Both the position numbers and the translations under genes were made by a program. From contig JAGYOJ010000089.1 of assembly GCA_018399435.1 (NCBI GenBank), forward strand, positions 1 through 6,796: a stretch of 6,796 nucleotides of DNA. The letters run 5' to 3'. Source of the DNA: Actinomycetota bacterium (GTDB lineage Bacteria; Actinomycetota; Humimicrobiia; Humimicrobiales; Humimicrobiaceae). Shown here piece by piece: positions 1-5,463 of this stretch (position 1 is the stretch's first letter; the number at the start of each line of letters is the position of its first letter). The notes beneath the pieces are model-generated. The model made no database searches, was not told the DNA's origin, and saw only the letters and a list, made by a program, of their open reading frames with translations.

Positions 1-422
1 AGCAAAGATATCCAAAAAAGGAACTTTTTTCTATTTTTTAAATAAGAATCATATATTAAATTTTTAAACATTGCGCTATTAATTACGGGGGCCAGAATTA
101 AAGGCAAAAACCATCCTACCATAAAACCTGTTATAAAACTTATCATATTATTAGATTCATAAATTCTCAATCCTGGGGCAGCTACATCCAAACCCATTAA
201 AAATATTACAATCGACAAAAATATTAGCCTATCAGATGCCAGCTTTGCCTTGCCTTTCCCCAACAATAATAAAAAAAATAGAATTGAAAAAAGGAAGCCA
301 ATATATATTCCCGTACATCTTGAACACATGGGCATATATATGTTGTTAGCAGAAAAAACCCTAGAATAATTTTGGTGGCATGAACTTCCGCCAATAAAAT
401 TTAATACTTTTATTAATACCAA
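1..422 (-). CDS. DUF2085 family membrane protein, 3'-truncated by window edge
   Basis: The first 140 codons of a DUF2085-type integral membrane protein of unknown function; the C-terminus lies beyond the left edge. Translation shows the family signature: Cys15-His16-Gln17, then C-S-R-C at 33-36 followed by T-G-I-Y, hydrophobic segments near 39-54, 66-80 and 95-113, and Asp79 with an N-N-x(6)-TG motif at 91-99. It aligns with the complete paralogue at 2515-3198, with the same 18-residue step from Cys15 to Cys33. The only initiator that keeps the CHQ motif is TTG at 422; an in-frame TAG lies two codons upstream and the next ATG falls after the motif. The start overlaps the end of the preceding DUF4190-like gene by 10 bases, with at most a weak Shine-Dalgarno (GATGAG), so translation is probably coupled. 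Family assignment is confident; function is unknown. Conserved Cys/His residues could bind a metal, which is inference. Confidence 0.88.
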   Translation of the reverse strand, partial: MVLIKVLNFIGGSSCHQNYSRVFSANNIYMPMCSRCTGIYIGFLFSILFFLLLLGKGKAKLASDRLIFLSIVIFLMGLDVAAPGLRIYESNNMISFITGFMVGWFLPLILAPVINSAMFKNLIYDSYLKNRKKFLFWISL

Positions 423-757
423 TTTCTACTCATCTGGGGCAATAATATAGCATTTAATCCAAAAATAGATATGCTTATTAGAAATAAAAGCATAATAATA
501 CTTCCAAGTATTATTCCAATAATTGCCATTACTTTTCCATTGCTGCTGGATACACCCCTTTTAATATTTTTAAGCTCTATTATTCCAAGCACTACAGCAG
601 ACACGCTAAAAACAAGATTGAAAAAAGGAAACCAGCAACATAAAATACTTAAAATTCCCAGGATAAGAGAAATTATTCCAAATACTCCCGTATTTTTATT
701 TTCAAAACCTATAACTTCCGATTTTACTTCTTCTATTTCTTTTTCTTTATCATTCAT
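413..757 (-). CDS. Small DUF4190-like membrane protein
   Basis: A 114-residue protein: a charged, acidic N-terminal tail of about 23 residues (rich in Lys/Glu), then three hydrophobic stretches near 24-44, 46-60 and 75-105. The order hydrophobic segment, small-residue helix ending in L-G-I-I-E-L-K-N, a short basic/Ser/Gly loop (K-R-G-V-S-S-S-N-G-K) and another G-rich helix resembles the DUF4190 family of small bacterial membrane proteins. No catalytic residues are visible and its job is unknown. The start at 757 is chosen because GGGG (minus strand, 765-768) sits 7 bases upstream. An ATG at 772 would add five residues but has no Shine-Dalgarno. It lies 31 bases downstream of the PHP gene and overlaps the DUF2085 gene start, so it is the middle gene of a leftward operon. 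The family call rests on hydrophobicity pattern and short motifs only. Confidence 0.68.
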   Translation of the reverse strand: MNDKEKEIEEVKSEVIGFENKNTGVFGIISLILGILSILCCWFPFFNLVFSVSAVVLGIIELKNIKRGVSSSNGKVMAIIGIILGSIIMLLFLISISIFGLNAILLPQMSRNWY

Positions 758-788
758 GAATAAACCCCGCATAACGAATAAATCATAA

Positions 789-1451
789 TTAAGTTCTACT
801 TTTTATTTTTTCCATTAAAGCAGTAAAATTTGTATAAACTTCTTCTATTTCTTGCTTTGAAAGTCCGGCTCCCATTCCAACTTTTTTTTGTAGCTCTTCG
901 GTTAACAAGTCTTCATGTGAATGGGCATCACTGTTTATCAAAAACTTAACGCCTGCTTCTCTGCCAACCTTTACTGTGTTTCCATTTCCAAGATTATGGC
1001 CTTGCCTTGCAGAAATTTCAATAAAAACACCATTTTTAGCAGCTGCTTCAGCTTCCCTTTTTGTCAGCAGGCCGGGATGAGCTAATATGTCAACATATGG
1101 GCAATTTACTGCTTCCCAATTTGTATTTTCTTCCACTTCTTCTACAATACTCTGGCCATGGACAATTATTAAATTTGCACCTTCTGATTTTGCATATCTA
1201 GCCATGTCCTTGATACTCTCTGCTGGTATATTTGTAAGCTCAATTCCTGCTATTGCTGAAATATCCCAAAATTTATTTGCAAGTTCACAATCCTTTTTTA
1301 CATTTTCTATTATAAAATCAATGGTTGAATAACTAGCATGATCTGTAATTCCTATACCCTTATATCCATTTGCTACTGCAAACCTTATAAGTTCAATAGG
1401 AATATTTACTCCGTCAGAAAAAGTTGTATGGGTATGAAAATCATAAACCAT
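789..1451 (-). CDS. PHP-domain metal-dependent phosphoesterase (histidinol-phosphatase-like)
   Basis: A 220-residue soluble protein that is a complete PHP domain. Expected metal ligands are all visible: H-x-H at 6 and 8, T-D-H at 36-38, Glu71 in G-I-E, His98 in V-H-G, His125 in A-H-P, and D-x-H at 175/177 in N-S-D-A-H-S. PHP proteins of this stand-alone type (COG1387-like) hydrolyse phosphomonoesters such as histidinol phosphate, or other phosphorylated substrates, with a cluster of two or three metals. The substrate here cannot be read from sequence, and no histidine biosynthesis genes are nearby, so hisK is not assigned. The start ATG at 1451 has AAGGA (minus, 1461-1465) 9 bases upstream. 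It is the first gene of a leftward operon with the DUF4190-like and DUF2085 proteins, and is divergent from the inositol-monophosphatase-like gene. The complete ligand set argues for an active enzyme. Confidence 0.92.
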   Translation of the reverse strand: MVYDFHTHTTFSDGVNIPIELIRFAVANGYKGIGITDHASYSTIDFIIENVKKDCELANKFWDISAIAGIELTNIPAESIKDMARYAKSEGANLIIVHGQSIVEEVEENTNWEAVNCPYVDILAHPGLLTKREAEAAAKNGVFIEISARQGHNLGNGNTVKVGREAGVKFLINSDAHSHEDLLTEELQKKVGMGAGLSKQEIEEVYTNFTALMEKIKSRT

Positions 1452-1492
1452 AATTCATGTTCCTTCCAAAAGCTAATAAAATTATTAACATT

Positions 1493-1522
1493 TTAACAAG
1501 ATAAAATGAATAAAACTATAAT
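1493..1522 (+). promoter_or_regulatory. Predicted promoter for the IMPase-like/DUF2085 pair
   Basis: A -35-like TTAACA (1493-1498; five of six match TTGACA), an 18-base spacer and a perfect TATAAT -10 (1517-1522). Transcription would begin near 1529, giving a leader of about 48 bases before the ATG at 1577, which has AGGA at 1568-1571. The -10 lies inside the left arm of the inverted repeat at 1515-1540. Pattern recognition only. Confidence 0.5.
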
Positions 1523-1540
1523 TTTGCCCAAAGTTATAGT
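1515..1540. repeat. Inverted repeat, candidate operator in divergent promoter region
   Basis: Eleven-base arms (1515-1525 and 1530-1540) match at ten of eleven positions around the 4-base loop GCCC; the outer ACTATAA/TTATAGT is a perfect 7-base pair of arms. It covers the -10 elements of both predicted divergent promoters, the usual place for a repressor site. A second, overlapping repeat, AAAGTT (1530-1535) and AACTTT (1542-1547), shares its right arm, so in RNA the two hairpins would be mutually exclusive. It is not followed by a clean T-run and lies between gene starts, so a terminator role is unlikely. Confidence 0.45.
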
Positions 1541-1543
1541 AAA
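1515..1543 (-). promoter_or_regulatory. Predicted divergent promoter for the PHP operon
   Basis: On the minus strand, TTTACT (1538-1543; four of six match TTGACA) stands 17 bases from TATAGT (1515-1520; five of six match TATAAT). Transcription would begin near 1508, about 57 bases before the PHP start. The -10 shares bases with the plus-strand -10 at 1517-1522, so the two promoters could not be occupied together. Weaker than its plus-strand partner. Confidence 0.33.
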
Positions 1544-1576
1544 CTTTTTAAGTAAATTTAGGAAAATAGGAAAAAG

Positions 1577-2518
1577 ATGGATGAGAAATTTATAATTAGC
1601 CTATCAGATAATATTAGAAAAGTTATACTCCCTTATTTTGGGGGAAAAAAATCGAAAAAAATCTCTGGCAAATCTATTGGTGGAGATTCTACTTTCCTTA
1701 TAGATGACATATCAGAAAATTATTTAAAGTCTTATCTTGAAAAAACTCTTAAAAACATTGCCTATTATTCAGAGGACAGGGGGCTGGTTAAATTTGGGAA
1801 CCCCAAAGATTTATTAATAATTGACCCTGTTGATGGCACCAGGGCAGCAGCATGTGGTTTTGAGTCTAGCTGCATATCAATAGCTTTATCAGAATACAAT
1901 AAGCAGCCAAAAATGAAAGATATTAAAATGGCCTGTATCCAAGAAATAAAATCCGGGAAAATTTTCTTTGCAAATAAAAATCAGGGTACAAAAATAATTA
2001 AAGATAAAAAAATTATTAAGTCAAGCATTAATGACAATGAAGAAATTAATTCACTTTTTTGGTCAATAGGCCTTAGGGGCAGGCCAATAGTCCCCCTGGT
2101 TAAAGTGTTAGAAGAATTAATAGACGTATCAAATTTTAATGGAACTCTTTTCTATCTGGGAAGCGCTTCTTACTCCATTACTAGGATAGTCACTGGACAG
2201 CTTGACTGCTATATAGATATTGGCCACAGGCTGGTAACTGATTTTCCAAATATTGAAAAGAATTATATAAAAGTAGGGCAAGGCAGCATCATCAATAATT
2301 ATCCATATGATATCGCTGCAGGATACCTTATATTAAAAGAATCTGGCGGTATAATTACAGATGCCTATGGCAAAGCTTTAGATGAAAAGCCCCTTATGGG
2401 AATAGGGAAAAAATACCAGCTTTCTACTATAGCATCCTCTAACCCTAACCTTCACAGGATACTTGTCATGATGGTAGACAAGGGATTTAATAAATTAGAG
2501 GATAAAAATATATCATGA
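1577..2518 (+). CDS. Inositol monophosphatase superfamily phosphatase
   Basis: A 313-residue soluble protein of the Li+-sensitive phosphatase fold (inositol monophosphatase / fructose-1,6-bisphosphatase-like). The metal-binding residues are in order: Glu66 in Y-Y-S-E-D; Asp83 and Asp86 in I-I-D-P-V-D-G-T (81-88); and Asp245 in Y-D-I-A-A-G followed by L-K-E-S-G-G-I-I-T-D (253-262). The family removes phosphate from small sugar or polyol monophosphates; the actual substrate is not readable. Two departures from textbook IMPase: the first motif is G-G-D-S-T-F-L-I-D-D (35-44), and D-G-T is followed by R-A-A-A-C-G-F-E instead of T-N-F. The protein is also longer than the common ~260 residues. This suggests a distinct subgroup, possibly with a different substrate. 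The ATG at 1577 has AGGA 5 bases upstream. Its stop overlaps the DUF2085 start by 4 bases (ATGA), so the two are translationally coupled. Confidence 0.9.
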   Translation: MDEKFIISLSDNIRKVILPYFGGKKSKKISGKSIGGDSTFLIDDISENYLKSYLEKTLKNIAYYSEDRGLVKFGNPKDLLIIDPVDGTRAAACGFESSCISIALSEYNKQPKMKDIKMACIQEIKSGKIFFANKNQGTKIIKDKKIIKSSINDNEEINSLFWSIGLRGRPIVPLVKVLEELIDVSNFNGTLFYLGSASYSITRIVTGQLDCYIDIGHRLVTDFPNIEKNYIKVGQGSIINNYPYDIAAGYLILKESGGIITDAYGKALDEKPLMGIGKKYQLSTIASSNPNLHRILVMMVDKGFNKLEDKNIS

Positions 2519-3198
2519 TAAATTATTTAATTGAACAAATCGGTTTTGCTGTTTGCCACCAAATTCCTTCAAAATCCCTTACTTTTGGCAACATAACTTT
2601 GCCAATATGCGCTAGATGCAGCGGCATTTATATGGGTTTTTTAGTAACTGCTATTATATTGTTTTTATTTTATAAAAAAAGGGAAAGCAGCCTACCTCCC
2701 CTGTGGGTCATGGTAATTTTGATAATCTTTATACTCTCTACTATAATTGATGGATTTTTATCCTACCTTAATTTGATGCCTACAAACAATAATATAAGGT
2801 TTATAACTGGCTTTTTATGCGGATCAGGCATTATGGCTATAGTATGCCCAATTTTTGTTTTTCAATATTATGAAGAGACAAATAATAGGAGGATTTTTAA
2901 AAGGCCTCTAAATTTTATTATCTATATTGTAATTATCTCTTCATTTATAACCTTAACCCTTTTAAGATTTAATGCACTAGGCAATTTCTATTATTATTTT
3001 AGTATTTTCGCAGTTGTTTTTACTTTCTATTTCATAAACCTGGTTATGGTGCTTCTTGCTCCATTTTTTGCCCAAAAGTCTAGCAAATTAATGTCAAAGT
3101 ATTTATTGCTTCCTTCTATATCCGCCTTGTCTTTAATGGCTTTTGAGCTCTTTGTTTCTTATAAAATACACGAAATTGCTGCTAGGTTTGCTACATAA
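2515..3198 (+). CDS. DUF2085 family membrane protein (complete)
   Basis: A 227-residue integral membrane protein with the DUF2085 signature: Cys14-His15-Gln16, C-A-R-C at 32-35 followed by S-G-I-Y-M-G-F, D-G at 79-80, and N-N-N-I-R-F-I-T-G at 91-99. Hydrophobic segments lie near 38-52, 63-80, 96-117, 132-150, 157-185 and 196-214, so about six membrane passes are likely. Function is unknown for the family. The invariant Cys-His and C-x-x-C, close to the membrane edge, could ligate a metal or act in redox (inference). The start overlaps the upstream phosphatase stop as ATGA, and GAGG lies 11 bases upstream, too far to be strong, so translation is expected to be coupled. A second DUF2085 gene is at 1-422 on the other strand. 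Its last 8 bases overlap the end of the convergent PAP2-like gene. Confidence 0.92.
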   Translation: MINYLIEQIGFAVCHQIPSKSLTFGNITLPICARCSGIYMGFLVTAIILFLFYKKRESSLPPLWVMVILIIFILSTIIDGFLSYLNLMPTNNNIRFITGFLCGSGIMAIVCPIFVFQYYEETNNRRIFKRPLNFIIYIVIISSFITLTLLRFNALGNFYYYFSIFAVVFTFYFINLVMVLLAPFFAQKSSKLMSKYLLLPSISALSLMAFELFVSYKIHEIAARFAT

Positions 3199-3781
3199 AG
3201 TTTAAAAAATTGTATCTGCTAAATATAAATAATGTAATAATTCCTGAAATTATAATTCCCAGTATTGCTTGCATTATTGTGTGCCTCCTTATTTTAACCC
3301 TGGCCCATCCAATCAATGGTATAAGCAAAAATAATAAAAGCATCCATTTCCCAAACAAGACATAAAAAGAAATTGAAGTTACGGTTATCCAGCTTGTGTG
3401 GAAACTAATTTTCCAGAAATAAGTAATAGTAGTAAGTATTACTGCATTAATTAAACTAATTGCAAACATTGCTTTTAAAAATAATGGAGCTTCTAAAACA
3501 TATAGAACAAAAAACCCCATTATATAGCTTATTATAGCCACAATTAATGGCCTTATCCTATTTTCTTTTTTGGGCAAATGAAGATCGTAGACTAGTTTTT
3601 TTCTGTATAATATAAAGATATATAAAAATGGAATAATTGTTGCAAAAATTAAACATAATATGGCCCAGCCTAAAGCTAAAAACAAGTTATCTACAACTTT
3701 TATGCAAATAATAATAAAGACAGGAATAGATATATATGACCCATCAAATATATATGATAATATTTTAGCAAATTTTTTCAT
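3191..3781 (-). CDS. PAP2-like integral membrane protein (phosphatase fold, divergent active site)
   Basis: A 196-residue protein with about six hydrophobic segments (near 15-30, 33-58, 79-96, 100-121, 133-157, 172-187). Three motifs fall where PAP2 lipid/pyrophosphate phosphatases have theirs: K-x(5)-R-P at 71-78 (canonical K-x6-R-P), K-I-S-F-H at 124-128 in place of P-S-G-H, and A-R-V-K-I-R-R-H-T at 160-168 matching S-R-x5-H with Arg161 and His167. The canonical Asp four residues after the last His is Gln171. H-T-x-x-Q variants do occur in PAP2-like proteins, so activity on an isoprenyl or phosphatidate-type lipid is possible but unproven. No Shine-Dalgarno precedes the ATG at 3781, and an in-frame TAA lies about five codons upstream, so no longer start exists; a TATAAT only 7 bases away suggests a leaderless mRNA. 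It is divergent from the cysteine desulfurase and overlaps the DUF2085 gene tail to tail. Confidence 0.72.
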   Translation of the reverse strand: MKKFAKILSYIFDGSYISIPVFIIICIKVVDNLFLALGWAILCLIFATIIPFLYIFILYRKKLVYDLHLPKKENRIRPLIVAIISYIMGFFVLYVLEAPLFLKAMFAISLINAVILTTITYFWKISFHTSWITVTSISFYVLFGKWMLLLFLLIPLIGWARVKIRRHTIMQAILGIIISGIITLFIFSRYNFLNFM

Positions 3782-3788
3782 ATTAGTT

Positions 3789-3817
3789 ATTATAATTTAT
3801 ATTGCTCAACATTTTAA
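3789..3817 (-). promoter_or_regulatory. Predicted promoter for the PAP2-like gene, possibly leaderless
   Basis: On the minus strand TTAAAA (3812-3817; four of six match TTGACA), a 17-base spacer and a perfect TATAAT (3789-3794). Only seven bases separate the -10 from the ATG at 3781, so transcription would start at or next to the initiation codon. The absence of a Shine-Dalgarno fits. The -35 is weak and the region is AT-rich, so chance matches are possible. Confidence 0.35.
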
Positions 3818-3845
3818 ATAAATATTATTAACCCTAGTGTTTTTA

Positions 3846-3874
3846 TTGACAGCATCCAAAAAGGATGATAGTTT
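3846..3874 (+). promoter_or_regulatory. Predicted promoter for the cysteine desulfurase-SufT-nadE cluster
   Basis: A perfect TTGACA (3846-3851), a 17-base spacer and TAGTTT (3869-3874), which keeps the three most conserved -10 bases (T, A and the last T), with an extended -10 TG at 3866-3867. The start site would be near 3881, a leader of about 22 bases before the ATG at 3903. The spacer carries a palindrome (3853-3867). Confidence 0.6.
3853..3867. repeat. Palindrome in promoter spacer, candidate operator
   Basis: CATCC (3853-3857), five A, GGATG (3863-3867): a perfect 5-base inverted repeat with a 5-base centre, lying between the -35 and -10 of the cysteine desulfurase promoter. A dimeric repressor bound here would block RNA polymerase. 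Cysteine desulfurase genes are often controlled by Rrf2-family regulators (IscR, CymR), but this repeat does not match a site I can name. It lies upstream of the expected transcript start, so RNA hairpin roles are unlikely. Confidence 0.42.
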
Positions 3875-3902
3875 TTTACTCATCTAAAAAATAATACTTA
3901 AT

Positions 3903-5066
3903 ATGGCTAAAAACAATTACATATACTTTGATCATAGCGCTACCACTCCAGTTTTTGGTGAGGTAGTTAAAGAAATAAATAAGTGCTTTACAGATATTTA
4001 TGGCAATGCTTCTGAGCCCCATACCCCAGGAAAAAGGGCAGAAGAGATGCTTGTATCTTCTAAAGGCATTGTAGCCCGTGCCCTAGGGGCAAAACCGGGC
4101 GAGATAATATTTACAAGCGGCGGGACTGAAAGCAATAATATTGCAATTTTTGGGATTGCTGAAGCATATAAAGATAAAGGGAATCATATAATAACCTCCA
4201 GTATTGAACACCCTTCTGTAAATATGCCCATGCAATGGTTAGAAAAAAAAGGGTACAATGTAACTTACCTTAAAGTGGATGAATATGGCATGGTAAATCC
4301 AGAAGATGTAAGGGCCGCTATAAATGATAAAACTATACTTGTCAGCATCATGCATGCAAATAATGTATTTGGTACCATTCAGCCAATAGCTAAGATAGCA
4401 AATATAGTTAAGCAAGAAAATGCAATATTCCATACCGATGCAGTCCAAAGTTTTTGTAATGTAAGAACAAAAGTGGATGAACTGGGAGTCGATCTCTTAT
4501 CCTCATCTGGCCATAAGATATATGGCCCTAAGGGCGTAGGGTCTTTATATATAAGAAAAGGAGTAAAATTAACCCCTTATTTATTTGGCGGAGGGCAGCA
4601 AGGGGGAATTAGATCGGGTACAGAAAATATACCAGGAATTGCAGGCATGGCTAAAGCTACAGAAATAGCCCAAGATAATTTAATAGAACGGGTAGTAAAA
4701 GTAACCTATTTAAGAGAATATTTAATAGAAAAAATAATGCAAAGAATCAAAAATATTAAATTATGCGGCCATCCAACAAAAAGATTGCCTGCAAATTGTA
4801 ATTTTACAATAAAAAATACTACCGGCCATGCTATGGTGGCAGAATTAGATAAAGCAGGCATTGCTATATCTGGCGGATCAGCCTGTTCCTCTTCATTACT
4901 GAAACCTTCTGAAAAGCTTCTTGCTTTAGGGCTAAGTTGTGAAGAGGCTTATGGTTCAATAAGAATTACATTAGGTTTTGAAAATACAGCAGAAGAAGTT
5001 AATTATTTCTTAGATGTCTTTCCAAAAATTGTTGACAATATTAGAGCAGGTAATTCAATTAAGTAA
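3903..5066 (+). CDS. Cysteine desulfurase (group I, NifS/IscS type)
   Basis: A 387-residue PLP-dependent class V aminotransferase-fold enzyme that takes sulfur from L-cysteine as an enzyme persulfide and passes it to Fe-S or thio-cofactor assembly. Landmarks: Y-F-D-H-S-A-T-T-P (8-16), S-G-G-T-E-S-N-N (72-79), His103 in E-H-P, H-T-D-A-V-Q with Asp179 and Gln182, the PLP lysine Lys205 in S-G-H-K-I-Y-G-P-K-G, R-S-G-T-E-N (237-242), and catalytic Cys328 in S-G-G-S-A-C-S-S-S. The loop after Cys328 and the G-x-R-S-G-T-E-N motif place it in group I (IscS/NifS), not the SufS group. Length is normal. No scaffold gene (iscU, sufBCD) is in the window. The ATG at 3903 matches family N-termini but has no Shine-Dalgarno and only a short predicted leader. 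It is the first gene of a plus-strand cluster with the SufT-type gene 73 bases downstream. IscS and NifS cannot be separated here. Confidence 0.96.
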   Translation: MAKNNYIYFDHSATTPVFGEVVKEINKCFTDIYGNASEPHTPGKRAEEMLVSSKGIVARALGAKPGEIIFTSGGTESNNIAIFGIAEAYKDKGNHIITSSIEHPSVNMPMQWLEKKGYNVTYLKVDEYGMVNPEDVRAAINDKTILVSIMHANNVFGTIQPIAKIANIVKQENAIFHTDAVQSFCNVRTKVDELGVDLLSSSGHKIYGPKGVGSLYIRKGVKLTPYLFGGGQQGGIRSGTENIPGIAGMAKATEIAQDNLIERVVKVTYLREYLIEKIMQRIKNIKLCGHPTKRLPANCNFTIKNTTGHAMVAELDKAGIAISGGSACSSSLLKPSEKLLALGLSCEEAYGSIRITLGFENTAEEVNYFLDVFPKIVDNIRAGNSIK

Positions 5067-5139
5067 TGCCAAAAATTAATCATTTCAATTAAACACTAAA
5101 TTCTATTAGAATGTAATAAATTTAAAAAATGGAGGAACC
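5067..5139. other. Short AT-rich intergenic gap inside the cluster
   Basis: This gap between the cysteine desulfurase and SufT-type genes holds no open frame and no terminator. The small repeat ATTCT/AGAAT (5100-5112) is not followed by a T-run. TAGAAT (5107-5112) resembles a -10, but the -35 position (TTCAAT, 5084-5089) is poor. Co-transcription of the two genes is likely, with a minor internal promoter not excluded. Confidence 0.4.
5131..5135 (+). promoter_or_regulatory. Strong ribosome binding site of the SufT-type gene
   Basis: GGAGG stands 4 bases before the ATG at 5140 and 7 bases before a second in-frame ATG at 5143. The better spacing of the second ATG means the protein may begin one residue later. 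This is the clearest Shine-Dalgarno in the window. Confidence 0.75.
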
Positions 5140-5460
5140 ATGATGAATAATGTAAAATTAAGTGAAAAAGATATCTATTCTGCTTTATCAGAAGTATATG
5201 ATCCTGAAATACCTATAAATATCGTTGACTTAGGATTAATTTATAATATTTCTGTTGATGAAAAAAATAATGTGGATGTAGACATGACTATGACTGTTAG
5301 GGGATGTCCAATGCATGCCTTGATAACCCAACAAGCAAAAAAGAAGATCGAAGAAATAGAAGGCGTAGGAAATGTTAATGTTAAATTGGTTTGGGACCCG
5401 CCTTGGACCCCTGACAGAATATCTAAAGAAGCAAAAGAAAAATTACAAAAAGGGGAGTAA
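5140..5460 (+). CDS. MIP18/SufT-type (DUF59) Fe-S assembly factor
   Basis: A 106-residue single-domain protein. It has D-P-E-I-P-I-N-I-V-D-L-G-L-I-Y (21-35), the T-V-R-G-C-P segment with conserved Cys56, and W-D-P-P-W at 85-89, the three hallmarks of the MIP18 (DUF59) family. Relatives (SufT in bacteria, PaaD-like proteins, eukaryotic CIA2/MIP18) help mature Fe-S proteins; Cys56 is the residue linked to that role in the family. Short charged tails flank the domain and the length is typical. Translation starts at ATG 5140 or 5143 under a GGAGG site. It follows the cysteine desulfurase and precedes nadE, in the same reading frame as nadE; its last two codons and stop overlap the nadE ribosome binding site, so the two are translationally linked. 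A phenylacetate-pathway PaaD role is unlikely, as no paa genes are nearby. Confidence 0.93.
   Translation: MMNNVKLSEKDIYSALSEVYDPEIPINIVDLGLIYNISVDEKNNVDVDMTMTVRGCPMHALITQQAKKKIEEIEGVGNVNVKLVWDPPWTPDRISKEAKEKLQKGE
5452..5457 (+). promoter_or_regulatory. Ribosome binding site that fixes the nadE start
   Basis: GGGGAG encodes the last two residues of the SufT-type protein and ends directly before its TAA stop. The GGAG core (5454-5457) is 6 bases from the ATT at 5464, ideal spacing for initiation there. No ATG, GTG or TTG lies at a usable distance. Confidence 0.65.
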
Positions 5461-5463
5461 AAA

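Noticed and set aside
471..788. A 105-codon plus-strand open frame opposite the DUF4190-like gene
   Set aside because: It is antisense to a better-supported membrane gene, has no ribosome binding site and shows no recognisable domain; its composition is what the reverse complement of that gene gives.
1087..1332. An 81-codon plus-strand open frame
   Set aside because: Lies wholly inside the PHP gene on the other strand, whose metal ligands are all intact.
1515..1547. The inverted repeats considered as a bidirectional terminator or riboswitch
   Set aside because: They lie between divergent gene starts, overlap -10 elements, are AT-rich and show no known riboswitch core.
4239..4448. A 69-codon minus-strand open frame
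   Set aside because: Antisense within the cysteine desulfurase; no domain or start signal.
3903..5066. SufS or CsdA (group II) identity, or selenocysteine lyase
   Set aside because: The R-S-G-T-E-N motif and the long loop after the catalytic Cys are group I features.
5100..5112. Small hairpin ATTCT/AGAAT between the desulfurase and SufT-type genes, considered as a terminator
   Set aside because: Only five A/T-rich pairs and no following T-run.
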